In this document: positions 34,017 through 45,681 of the stretch, one piece after another | Layout: each line of letters begins with the position of its first letter | How positions within the stretch are numbered: position 1 is the first letter of the stretch | Assembly (NCBI GenBank): GCA_947034895.1 | Contig: OX344765.1 | Location: 16,311,001 to 16,375,000, forward strand | Length of the DNA: 64,000 nucleotides | Source of the DNA: Rhytidiadelphus loreus | Lineage: Eukaryota > Streptophyta > Bryopsida > Hypnales > Hylocomiaceae | Direction of reading: 5' to 3' | Notes under the pieces: model-generated | The model's database searches: none | The model's input: only the letters and a program-made list of their open reading frames with translations | What the model was told of the DNA's origin: nothing | Translations under genes and position numbers: made by a program

Positions 34017-36240
34017 TGTTCAACCTTTAATTATTATTCTTTTTGTAAAGTTGATATAAGGTATTATAAGTGGATAGTACTTGTGTCACCCTAAGCATTT
34101 GAACCAATGTGTACAAGTGAGATTTTTTTGAAAGATTGAACACTATAGAGCTCACATGAGAGAGGTTATTTTTGCTATAAGGATAAAACCTTGCTGAATC
34201 AAATTTATTGCTTTCAAAGTATAATGATTTTAAATGCAACTATTTTTTCAAAACTATTAAATATTGTCTAAAAACTACTAATATTGATCACATTGAAAAA
34301 TATAATAAAACTAAAGAAAAATCTCCTTGTTATTATACTTGCATAATATAACATTTTAATTAGCAATTCAAAATAGTGAAAAATTTGGATTATAAAAGAA
34401 ACTGTGTATAGTTGAAAAATATCTTCCAATTCTATAAAAAAAAAAGAATTGAAAATATATTAAAAATATGTATACAAAATATTTAGAATGTTTTTTAAAT
34501 TCTATATAACGAGTATACTTAAAATTATAATTTGGGAAAATCAGTTTATCTATTTTTAATTTTGAAGATAGAAAAAGAAAAAGAAAAGCAAAAAAAATGA
34601 AAAAAAAAAATACTAGTAGCTCGATACGCTAGTAATTAATTTAATTTCTTTTCTTTCCTATAGAAAATCATTTTCCAATAAAATAAAAATCTTTAAAACA
34701 AAAAAACTTTAAATGAATAATCGAAATTAATAATTATTCTGAATTTACATGTGACAATTATATAAACAAAAGTAATTAAATACAAAAATGATTTAAATAA
34801 AATTGATTATTAGATTAACAAAATTAATTTTTATAATTAGTTTTTCTTTCTTAAAGCTAATAAAAAGTTTACTTGGAATTTCATATAAACGGTAAAAAAT
34901 AAATTTTACATAAACTTAGAAACTCTATCAAATTATTCAAATATCTTTTTATTATATAAATGAAGTAAAATGTCGAAAAAAATCAAATCATACTTGACAA
35001 AAATTTGTTAAAAAAGAAAAAAGAATGGAAAACCGTTTTTCTTTTCAATAATATAAAAGGAAGAAATATTCTTATGATAATTTTAATCAACATGCTTTAA
35101 TTTATTAGAAATAAATAAATTTTAATTCAATATATTGAAAAATATCTTTATTTATTTTTTATTTTAAAAAATAAATCTTCTGAATGGTCTAATGAATTAA
35201 GTATTAAAAATTTATATGTTTTATAAAAAAATTATATTCATTTCTTTTAAATTAAAAAAATTGAGAATATTCATTTATTATTCAAAAGCTATAAATATTT
35301 TTATAATATTCAATTGATTAAAGAAGATTTGATTGATTAAAGAAGATTTGATTGGAAAAAAATCATTTAAACTTATTAAAAGTTAAAAAATTATTTGTAT
35401 TTTGATCAAATATATATTACCAATTTTTTATTAACCATTTTAACAAAATTAAGAATAATTTTTTACATAATACTTTAATTGCAGTATTATTTTCTCCCCA
35501 ATATGGTAAAATGAAAGAATTAATATTAGTTCTAGACAGATCTTTACATTAATATTGAAATTTTGTATTTTCAACACTTATTACAAACTCTAATACTAAA
35601 ATGGCAACAACTCTGCTAATGTTACCAACACTAAATGGCAACAACTCCATTGATGTTACCAACACTAAATCTCAACATGAACATTTATTGTCAACTAAAA
35701 TTTCAGCAAATAAACTAAATTAGGATTTTATTGAGTCTAGTCTACACTAAATTGATACCATTTCAATATTTGTAATCCATTTTGTTCAATGTTGCTCCCA
35801 TGATTTAAGGAATCTATACTATTCATATTCTTACAATTGAATGAATCTCTACTATTGAGTGAGTGATTTTCTTTTTGAATAGTCTTACAATTACTTTCCT
35901 GTATAGTGTGGCCTTTGCCATTATAGTCTTGGTAATGTATGGGTTCACAAATTTGGGGTGAAGTACTTACAGTCTACAATAATTGATGATTTAAAAGCTC
36001 TATTATTAGTGTGGCTTCAAGTTTGTAGGAATACTACTACTTCAAAAGCCATAATAAATAGAATGAAGAGTGTAGAATGGATTACATAATAGGATAAATA
36101 ACATGTCTAGAACATAGAGGGTCCTCAGAGGTGTTCCTTTATCTAGTTTTAGGTGTTGATTTTTGTTTTCTTTTAGGTACTCTTTCTCTTCATTGACCAA
36201 CCTTTGGGGGCTTGGTTATTTGTCATTACATGCTTTTTTC
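34017..36240. other. extremely AT-rich non-coding DNA
   Basis: Long runs of A and T dominate, with no exon or RNA gene visible. A two-copy 40-bp tandem repeat (AAATGGCAACAACTC and flanks) lies at about 35598-35672. Matrix attachment or chromatin-boundary behaviour is conceivable from composition alone but not shown. Confidence 0.5.
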
Positions 36241-36604
36241 CTACTCTAGAGGGATGTGAGTTCCCATTTGGAAACCCGCCAAAACTTGCCGAAACCCGCC
36301 GTTTGCAAGCTGCGCTGACATGGCCAAGCGACTGCTGAGTCACTTTTTAAAAAAGAAAAAGAAAAATTAACTTTGTTTTTCATTTTAAGGATTTAAAAAA
36401 AATTGTTTTTGTTTTTGTTTGTTTTTTGAAGAAAAAAAATCTAACACCAACGTTCAATGAGACCGGGGGGAACGAAGCTGGGAACAAGCCTAAAACGGCC
36501 CTCCAGCCCCCATGGATCTCATCTAATGTTCTTTTTATCAATGCAATGAGTTTCCCATTTGTTCCAAAGAAAAAGGAAAAAGTGGGGTAAATAACACTAT
36601 AGGT

Positions 36605-36606
<2 letters not shown>

Positions 36607-36674
<68 letters not shown>
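36607..36674 (+). repeat. (TA)n followed by poly-T
   Basis: About 19 TA units run directly into about 30 Ts, ending some 70 bases before the acceptor of the exon at 36743. Confidence 0.95.
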
Positions 36675-36675
<1 letters not shown>

Positions 36676-36742
36676 TAACACTAAATTTTCATTATAAGTG
36701 TCGTGATAACGGTTTTAGTATTAACTTTGTTTTCCTTTGCAG

Positions 36743-37767
36743 GGCAACCGGAGCTTTTACTCCAACGAGAGAAGCCCGACTTGGCCGAGATGATCGAGAA
36801 TGTGATCAGCTTCATAGGCCGCATCTACGTCTGCGACGGGAACTGCTCCAAGTCCAGCGCCATCACCCTGAAGAACTGCCGCGGGACAGTCGGACTGGTG
36901 GGTTCTTCTGGCGAGACCATCGGTTGCTGGCACGCCATTGAAGACGCAGCCAACAAGCGCGCCTTGCAACGCATGTTCATTGAGTACCCCAACTATCCCA
37001 AGCCTCTTCTCTTCGAAGCCCAGATCAAGGACCATCTCGTGAGTTCCGATCTCGACCTGTTCGTGGCTGAGCCATGTGAGCCTCTGGGAGAAGAAACCGC
37101 ACATCTCTCCTCGGCTCTCGATGTCTCCCTTGCCGACAACGTGCATTGCTTCGGCTTTCCTGCCCTTGTCGAGCAAGAGCTCGTGGAAGGCTACAACCGG
37201 CAGAAGCGGGAGCAAGGGCAGCGGTGCAGTAAGAATGAGCTCCAGCGGAAACGGAAGCTGCCGACGGTTTTTAGTGGGCGGGTGTGCTTTACTGGGTGGA
37301 AGCAAGTTGTGGCTGATTACCTTTGCTTTTCCAGCAGCTTGGGGGGGATCGTGGTGGACGACTACGGTTGCCTCAAGGGCGTCCATGTGGCGGCCTTCCG
37401 AGTTGGCAAGACACTAGATTATCCGAATCTCCGAGGCGCCAGCTTGACGAAGCTGCACGAGTTTTGTGTGGAGACGGCGCAGTGTTGGAATTCGTGCAAG
37501 GGTGAAGTGGCGACGTTTGTGCCAGTGCATATCATTGAGGAGCCGTTGCAGTTGTCACGGTTGAACTTGATCAAGTGGAAACGGCCTCACCAAGGGAAGA
37601 AGCGGGAGTGGGAGCCATTGGGAAGGCCGTGCTTGATCAGACCTGCGGGACGCAATCACGAGGACGAGGGTACAAAATTATGGAACTGGGAAGAAGCTCC
37701 GCCTCGAAAGAAGCTCAGGTCCCAACAACCTTCCAACACCAAAAACAACCCTTGGATCTGGTTCTGA
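36743..37767 (+). CDS. trypsin-fold protease-like protein, large terminal exon
   Basis: An open frame of about 340 codons follows a strong acceptor (TTTTCCTTTGCAG at 36742), so it is the last exon of a gene whose first exon I could not place. If translation starts internally, the first in-frame ATG is 36790. The chymotrypsin/HtrA-like order is visible: a GCWHAIEDA block where TAAHC-type motifs carry the catalytic His, SSDLDLFVAEP where the DLAVL Asp sits, and SSSLGGIVVDDYGCLKGVHV where GxSGGPV..xGxVxGVH is expected. In this alignment Leu occupies the nucleophile Ser position, so the protein may be catalytically dead. The C-terminal 90 residues are basic (QGKKREWEP, RKKLRSQQPS) and end WIWF. 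GC content and codon use are far above the flanks, supporting a real gene. An antisense frame of similar length is a shadow. Confidence 0.65.
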
Positions 37768-37972
37768 ATCCCACCGCTCGTCATTACTGTATATGCCACC
37801 ATAGTCAGTGTGGGACCCTAGTCGACCTCCTAAGGCAGGCATCAAGGATGGAATTCGCCATCTCTGTGCATGACTTGGCTTAGATAGTTGAGCCATTCCC
37901 AACAAACGCTAGTTCATTTAGCTGGTCTGCCAAACTGGAGCTACCCTTCTTTGTGGGGCCCTAAGTTAGGTA

Positions 37973-38213
37973 TTAACCCATGAGCATCCAACCCGTGTTT
38001 ACTAAAATCCAAACCCTTTTGAACTCATTCCAATCAAACCATCACCTAAAAAGAGTTCCCCGTATACTGACTATGTCGATTGTACTGGAGACATGCCTGG
38101 AGCTCTAAGGAAAGGGACATGTCCTTTGGCCGTACCATTGAAAAGATTATAATAGTCAGACAATAAAAGTTTGAGAGGCCGGATTTTGGCCTATGGGGGC
38201 GCTCAAGGGTTAA
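37973..38213. mobile_element. short piggyBac-like MITE
   Basis: TTAA flanks a 233-bp core. The left end is TTAACCCATGAGCATCC; the right end reverse complement is TTAACCCTTGAGCGCCC. These inverted ends share TTAACCC(A/T)TGAGC. The element sits 200 bases past the stop of the protease-like gene. Confidence 0.6.
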
Positions 38214-40850
38214 GGGATCTTTGCTGTCAATTTGCAACATTATTTGTTTGCTACTAGTTAGAATTGAGAGTTCTTCAAAGCCTCTTTCATGGTCCCCATG
38301 CAATATTACTGTCAAAGTGTTTGTTTAAATTCAACAACACACTAATAATGATATTTAGTGTTACTTACTCCTCCAAAGTGCCATTAAACTTTTTCTATAC
38401 TTAAGTGTTGATTCTCTAGATTTCAATATTATGACCAAGCTATGTCATTGTTGGTTTTCAAAGCCTAGGGAGTTCTATTTTGAAAATTAATAGTGCCAAT
38501 TACATACATGTTTTATCCCAAAACTACAAGTTTATCTTTGAAAATTAATGATTTTCAATTGTTAATACTACAAAATATTTTTTCTAGAAAAGGTGCCTCC
38601 AACTATGCTGAATTGTTTATTTTTGTAGTTTTGGCTTATGTGAGAACGTTGGTCTGGTCTACTTATTGGTCTATAAAACATAGTGTTTTGTCTAAAATGT
38701 TGGTCCAACTTAGGTTAGACTACCTCAATTCCATTCATCGCCCAATTCAATCCCATACTTTGGGTTCCAATTCCATCCAAAAAAACATCAAAATTCGTTC
38801 ATTTTTTGCCAAATAAGTGCATTAATGCCTATAAGGGGTAATGTGCCATCTATCCTTTATTGGTGAGTTCTCAAGGGGCACTTCAAACCATGGCCAAAGG
38901 TCAAGAGGGTGTAAGTTTCAATTAACCAAATTTCAATAAAACAAGAGTTTGGCCTCTTGACCCTTCACACTAGAAGGATGAGGCCATTGCCCTCCAACTA
39001 CCTACATGGCAATAAATTGCTTGTATGGCAATCAACTCTCTAAAGAAGTTTGGGGTAGCGAGAAATGGAGCCCCAAACTATGGTGAAGAGTCTGTCAAAT
39101 TTTTTTCATAAAAAAACAAAGATTGACAAGATCTCAACTATTACATTGGTATGGGTTTGGACTTTGGGTTTAGCCTTTGGAAACTTCATACTATGGCCAC
39201 CCAAGTTAAGAGGCCGTGAGAATTCCTTGCTAAGAGTTTGGACTTTGGGCTTGACCTTTGGAGGCTTCACACTATGGTTGGCCAAAGGCTCCAATTCCTA
39301 CATTTTATTGCCTATTTATTGCTCATTTCTTTGGACTCTCAACAAAGTTTGGCTACTCAATCTCATGGCCTCTCAACTTGGACAGCTATGGTGTGAAGTG
39401 CATCTAAGTGCCAATAGATACATGGAAAGGCGCTTATGGGTTGTTTATGGGTCGTTCATGACTCCACTTTATGGGCATTTAAAAAAAAAATTCAAAGCAT
39501 ACCACTTTAGAAATTCACAAAAATTTCAATTTTAATCGAAAAATTGTAATTCCACTTGGTTTGGATTTGTGAAACAAGTGCAGACCTGTGGAAAATATGT
39601 GCCCCTCTTGGAGTTGGACCCAAAATATTCAGATTGTGAATCAGGGTGGTGATAGGCTAATAAAACATGTTTCTTCACAACGTTATTAACAGTGTCATTT
39701 TAAAATCTTTGATTGAGTTCTTTGAAGCCAGCCTGCAGTGTTGCAGGCATGCCAGAAAATGAAATTCAATCATTCAGTAACACTGCTTGGAATGCTGATA
39801 AAACATAGTGTTTAAGTTAAGTTATGTCTGAAATGTTGGTCCAACTTAAGTTAAGTTATTAGCAGGCCTATAAATTAAACAGTTTTATGTTTCTTCACGA
39901 AGTCATAAACAGTATCATTTTAAAACCTTTGATTGCGTTCTTCGAAGCCTGTAGCGTCACAGGCATGCCAGAAAATGGAATTCAATCATTTCGTAAGGTA
40001 ACACCCCTTGGGAATCATCTCGCTCTGATGCTGGCAGCTCATGGCACAGATTGAGCGTTGTTGCAGCTGCAACAAGCCAACAACGGACAAGTACTCTTCC
40101 TCTTACGTCGACATGACTCCAGTCTGTCAAGTGCAGGACTCATGATACCTTATATATCTACAGTTCCCCATGCAAGTCGCACCATGGAGGAACAGGACAC
40201 CGAAACACGCAGCAGCACCACCACCATGCTGGGCCGGGGGCAGCCACAGCTAGCTAGCTAGCAAGTCAGCCAGCCAGCCAGCTAGTCATATACCTTACCG
40301 TCCAGGCTGTTTGAAAAGCAACACACAAAACAGACAGTCTTCCAAAAAAAAAGGCAGTACACACACATCCCAGGGAATTCTATTGGCTCTTCATCTCTTT
40401 TAAGATTACCACATTCCTCATCAACGGAACAACAACAACAACAACAACAAAACTCGTCCTCAGGAGAGAATTGAATCCCCAAGTTGAGTCACACCTAGAA
40501 TCTAGCTATCGACAATGAAGTCCTTTTGCCAGCCAATGAATTATTATTTGTTTTTAAACCCGAAAGCGTGCGCTGTACACCTACTAGCTAGGAGTCTCAA
40601 TTTGCTACTTTGGATGGATCTTGAGGCTCCTTTATATTGGAGCCCAGGAAGAAGGCTCGTGATCCAAGAAAGTCGGAGAAAGGCCCCTGTTGGGGTTATT
40701 CTACAGTACATTAATTAATTCCACCACCACCATGCTCATATACACATGCTCTAACACTATTCCGAAAGAATCAAAGGACGATGTTACTCTATGATGCTTC
40801 CATCAAATGGCTGGAAATTCCATACATGTGGGGGATCATTCCCAGGTCAG
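38214..40850. other. intergenic region with local duplications
   Basis: No exon is supported. An 84-bp tandem duplication begins at 39152 and 39236 (GTTTGGACTTTGGG(T/C)TT). A roughly 123-bp segment at 39658-39781 is repeated at 39884-40006, including CAGGCATGCCAGAAAATG. The text ATAAAACATAGTGTTT with TTGGTCCAACTTA recurs at 38677 and 39799. A (C/T)AGC tetranucleotide tract lies at 40246-40287 and an (AAC)n tract at about 40430-40450. Confidence 0.6.
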
Positions 40851-42841
40851 TTAAGCCAATTCTCTGGCGTTGGGATCAACTTTGTGGCGGATGTATCTCA
40901 TGACATCGCCTCGCCGGATGCCATCCATGTGGTAAATGGTGACCACGTTCCTGTTTCTGTTGCACTCACAGGACTCGTAGCCTGCACAACAACATTGGGA
41001 ATGATGCAAATGAGGCAATCATCTCGGTCTAAATGCTAGCATTTTTCTAATCCCAATTGTATACAAAATTAAATTGAGTTCAGGTACTAATTAACATGGC
41101 CCAAAATGCAACCAACCTATATATAAATTTGGACCAACTGAAAAGCCTCACTTATTCCTAGATATTGATTACACAAGTGATGTACTACTCAAAAATCTGT
41201 GAGAGCCTGCTGTTGGTTTGGGGTAACTTACACCTAGAGACAATGCTTTGGAATTTCACAACTTATTCATATATGGTCCATATAATACATACTAAAGTGT
41301 GTTAGAACCCTCTTTCAGTTGCCAATAAGATGCAATGTAATCTTCAATAATTGCAACTATGCTCAGTTTGTCATTGGTGACGATTCAAACCCAATCTCGT
41401 GAACAGACTGATACAGTACCTTGTTGCTGGTTGAAATGGGATTCCAATCTGCGCTGTCGTGCGTCGTCTAGATTCACGCTCACTTCGATACTCACCTGCA
41501 CCACTCCAGGTACTCACTGATTTTATTATCATATTGCCAATTGCAACCGTACACGACCTGCAGCTAGCGACCTCAAAGGCTGTACGCATAGCTTATTAGA
41601 AATGGATTTATTTACAATAGAAATGGTTGACAGAATTGCAAAAATTGAGTCTTGCAGGTCTTGAATTGGACACTTTAAGTTGGACGTCTCGACTCCCTCC
41701 TAAGGTAAGACTGAGGCTCCAATCCATTGACCACGCAATACATCAGAGGCTCCATTCACCATACAGGTGTGAGCTTTGATTTGTGCAAAATATGCGTAAT
41801 CTACTGACATTTTGTTTGTTGCGATTGATTTTTTTTTTAAGCTTAACACAAAATAATCGTGCAAAAAAATTCAGATGGAGCGAGTTTACGAAAGGTTCAA
41901 AGTACACCTGTACGGTGAATGGAACCTCAGTCTCCCTAGCTAATAGTAGAATGGCGAATGGAGACTTTACATTACCTGGTAATCATAGCGAATACCGCCT
42001 TCATTCTCAGAATACGTTGGCAAATTGGGTGAGTCTCGGTACTTAAACATCTGCCACAGCAATGAAGGACAGATCAAACCTCGGGCTGTCAACAACAAAT
42101 CACTCACACACGCACACAGGCTTGACTGGGGAAGAACAATTAATCCGATCCTGCGAAATCTAGCAAAGCACAAGGCGATTCTCCATGTTTTCCTTGTTGG
42201 AATATCAGAAGCTTCCCAGTTGATTTCGCACTAGTTAGGAATGGAGGAATCAGAGAAAGGGGTCCAAACCGAGAGTGACACACATACTATTCCCTGCTAA
42301 CAACACTGGAAAACCGGGAATGACAATCCGAAAACCAGAGATATATAATCACCCTGGCAAGCATTAAAGGTACTGGGATTCGATTGCAATACATCTATCT
42401 ATTGATGATTTTCTCCCACCTCTGCAAGCGACGTCATGGTCGATGGGTAACGCAACAACCAATTAACACCTCCACGAGCACTGGGTACGCCACAATTGAG
42501 CTAAACTTCACTGTGACCTGCAGGCAGAAACACAACCTTAATTACGTAGATGACCACACTAGCTTGGAACCCCGATTGCAATTCGCTGCAAATTCCAGCT
42601 CGAAAAGAAAAGAAAAGTTTCAATGCTTACAAATCAAGTATCCAATCAATGCGTGCATATGTATCCAATCAATGCGTGCAACACAACCCCCGACCCGAGC
42701 TTGCAAGTCTAAATAAATGGAACTCTACAATGGGAGGGAGCTCTGTCGTCTACTTGGATCCCCCAATCGGCCGGAATTAATTGGAAGTGCTAGCTTACCA
42801 GCTCCCAAGCTTTTCCTAATGGAGGTGACGAAGGGCAGCAT
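40851..42841 (-). CDS. unidentified small gene, seven phase-compatible exons
   Basis: I do not recognise the protein. Exons with good splice sites chain in phase: 42841-42799, 42510-42470, 42150-42118, 42050-41976, 41557-41496, 41448-41420, 40981-40851. Together they give 137 residues and a TAA stop. The last four are strongest: they include YRDSPNLPTYSENEGGIRYD, CNWQYDNKISEYLEWC and CECNRNRNVVTIYHMDGIRR, with GC-rich third positions. The product has several Cys residues (CNW, EWC, CEC) and a basic C-terminus (RYIRHKVDPNARELA). The first three exons are short and less certain. If they are wrong, translation could start at the ATG at 42050 and give 98 residues. A CCTTATAAGG box lies about 90 bases before the proposed start. 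Confidence 0.5.
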
Positions 42842-42931
42842 GATCCAAAGCTGCTGGCACAGACAAGACAAGCAGACACATTCGCAAGCTCCCCACGGTA
42901 AGTTAGGATCGGAAGCCGGGAGCGAGGTTCG

Positions 42932-42941
42932 CCTTATAAGG
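42932..42941 (-). promoter_or_regulatory. TATA-like box for the minus-strand gene
   Basis: CCTTATAAGG lies about 90 bases upstream of the proposed ATG at 42841 in locally GC-rich sequence. The spacing fits a plant core promoter. It is itself palindromic and could also resemble a CArG-like site. Confidence 0.35.
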
Positions 42942-43389
42942 TAGGCCGCGACCCTACTTGCGTGGCGTTTGTGATTATTTGGGCCATTATGTATCGGTCC
43001 AGTACATTTGACAGTTCAAAATGTACAGCAACCATACATGGGAGCCCGCCCAGAGAGGCACAAATAGACAGGATCTCGTAGCTGCCTTCCAGTAGTACAG
43101 TTCAGTTGACAGAAACGGGGGTTGGACTGGGTTGACGAAAATAACTTAAAGGTGACTAGTGCCAGGGCAGAGTGGGAAGAGTGACGACGACGGCATTCCT
43201 TTCGTTCCTCGCCCCGCCCCGCCTGGCAGTAGCAATTCCGGGGCATGATGACCCAACCTCTAAATATGATGGGGACCTTTGGCAACCCTCCAACGCAGAT
43301 TGTGCCAAAGGAGGAAAGTGGCACTGGTCACCGTTGCAATAATATTGCAAGCTTGGAATATTTTTATAAACCCACACGTCTTCATTGAT

Positions 43390-43413
43390 GGACTGTGTGT
43401 GTGTGTGTGTGTG
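43390..43413. repeat. (GT)n microsatellite
   Basis: About eleven GT units followed by GAGAG, in non-coding DNA. Confidence 0.9.
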
Positions 43414-43925
43414 AGAGTCATGTGTGAGTGGCTCTCAGCCTTCCTAACAAGTTAATTTTTCTTTTGAGGCAAAATGAGCACAGTTGGAACCCGCCAAGGT
43501 TCAGGAATGGGGGAAAATTTTAGCAAAACTTCAATCTACTAAAAGCCGCATTAATTTTCTATTTTCTTTTTTGAAACAAAAAGCCGCAATTTCGAGCTGC
43601 GAGAAATGGGAAGAACACAGTGTTGCAATTCGAAATTTGAGGAAGTTTACTGTAGCAGTGGTTTTAGCAACTTGAACCATAAAATTGGAGAATTGAGATC
43701 ATTGGTTTGAGAAGAACTCTGTCCATCTGAGATTTTTTCTTGGAATGCGTTTGGCTAATTATGCCAGTGACCCGCATCTTCCTCTTTCCCTTGGATTCCA
43801 GGATCTGAAATTTTGAGCTTGTGTGTGGCTTGAATTCACCTCCTTTCCTTGATTCGGCCTTTGGTGTCTGGACTCTGGAGTCTAGACACTGCTCTACTAA
43901 GGGTGAACCACCCATAGTCGATCAC

Positions 43926-44155
43926 TTAACCCCTTCACGCCTTGATCCTTTTTGTAATTTTGGCACATTTTTGCTTATATCTTTCTAGAGAAACATCATT
44001 TACCACAATATCATGAAATCGATCATTAAGGAAGGTTGTCTTTTCAAGATTCAAGTGTTACATTGGATGGAATGGAAAGTTAGTTGGACTAAACAATACC
44101 TCGAAGCCCTCTGTTTATTGTTCAAAATATGGACGTTGGAGTGCTTAAGGGTTAA
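43926..44155. mobile_element. short piggyBac-like MITE
   Basis: TTAA at both ends encloses a 222-bp core. The left end is TTAACCCCTTCACGCC; the right end reverse complement is TTAACCCTTAAGCACTCC. The end structure matches the element at 37973, although the interiors do not align obviously. Confidence 0.55.
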
Positions 44156-45515
44156 GCAATTATGTGACGACAACAAATCGTGAGCCGTATGAGACAATGC
44201 AAATTTTTCTTGTGTAGGAAGAGAGGAAAATAATATAGGGATTCAAATTTTTTTGGTAATTTCATTCCCAAAATTTAAATTACTATGAATTTGGGAGCCA
44301 AACAATGCTCAAAATCCATAACCAACGTCTAGACTCTTCCAATTCTATTCAAGAACCAATCCGTTTCAAGAACTTATTTCCCACTACTACTTCCTACTTT
44401 CTTGCTCACTAATGTAGGACATGTGTCATGACCCAATCTTGAAAAGGAGGGAAAAAAAAACATTCCAAGCTTTAGTTGGGAATTTGTTCCTGCCTTGGTT
44501 GGAAATAGTGCACCCTACAAGGTTGGATATGGATCCTTGGTTGGGAATGGGTGGTCCAACCTTACAACATTTGTGTTTCAAAAATTAAGTGAGGACACTC
44601 AAAATTACTACTTTTGGCAATGAATTGGTTGTTCTTGTTAATGTACTCATTTTGGTTCTTTATTATGGCCATTGTACACTTGGGACTAAGACAAGAAGAA
44701 AACAAGACAAAACTACTCCTGTGTTTAAACTCTTAGTTAAGGAAATGTTCATCATTTATTATTTTCTTGGCTTGGATCCAATTGTAAGGCACCCCTTAAA
44801 TGATGTGCTTCTAGTTATAGTGTGTGAGCAAATGAAAGAAAACTAGAATACATTGATGAATGTCTTATTTGGACAATGTATGCAAAAGTTTGAAGTTTGG
44901 ACGTAGAAACAAATCAAATTGAAAAAACTTTATTAAAAAGCATCCCCTTCCCAAGCCCCTTTCCAAATTGTCACCTTTCTAGTAATATATATGGATCCAA
45001 TTTTATTTCCACTAATTTCTTATTGTTATTGTCATTTTATAAATCACTCCATTATGGGTATTAAATTGAACCTAATTTTCACCCATAAATCTTTCTTGTC
45101 ATTGTAAGCTATCTATCCCAAATTTATTTTTATAATTGACAATAGCACAACTAGGTGACTTTGTCTTGCACTTGATTACATTAGATGAATCTTCTATCAA
45201 AATCCAAACAAATTACAATGGTTTGTGCTTGGGTTAGTAAAGAATATATGCTATTAATACTACAATAGAACTTCCATAAGGTAATAGCCTCAAGGTCACA
45301 TAAGAGTATAACATTAGCAAAGAAGTTATTGCTTTAGAGAGGAGCTCAATGGATATTGATGACATTTGAAGATTTTTTTAGTGTACATAGTGTCTAATAA
45401 TCCATTGATTGTACTAATCAACCAATGAATTCTAAGTGTAATCATTATCTACATGCAATCATTCATTCTAAATTGTATAGGGCTCTATTGTATCAACAAA
45501 AAAAGAAAATAGGTT
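44156..45515. other. AT-rich non-coding DNA left of satellite
   Basis: No coding exon, RNA gene or clear terminal repeat was found. The open frame at 44589-44846 has no coding support. Confidence 0.5.
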
Positions 45516-45681
45516 GGTCAAAATGATGTGTTTTGCTCTAGTAGCTTCCACCAACCCCAATGGCACTTGTCTCTCAATCTTCTTCATAGGCTCAATTGTC
45601 CGTGGGAACTAGGTTGATGGTTGTTTCTTTTTTTAATCCACACCGTCCTTTCCAAACAAAGAAAATAGGGTGGTCAATTCA

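Noticed and set aside
36757..37386. 209-codon antisense frame opposite the protease-like exon
   Set aside because: It is a by-product of the GC-rich third positions of the sense frame; the plus strand carries recognisable fold motifs and a splice acceptor.
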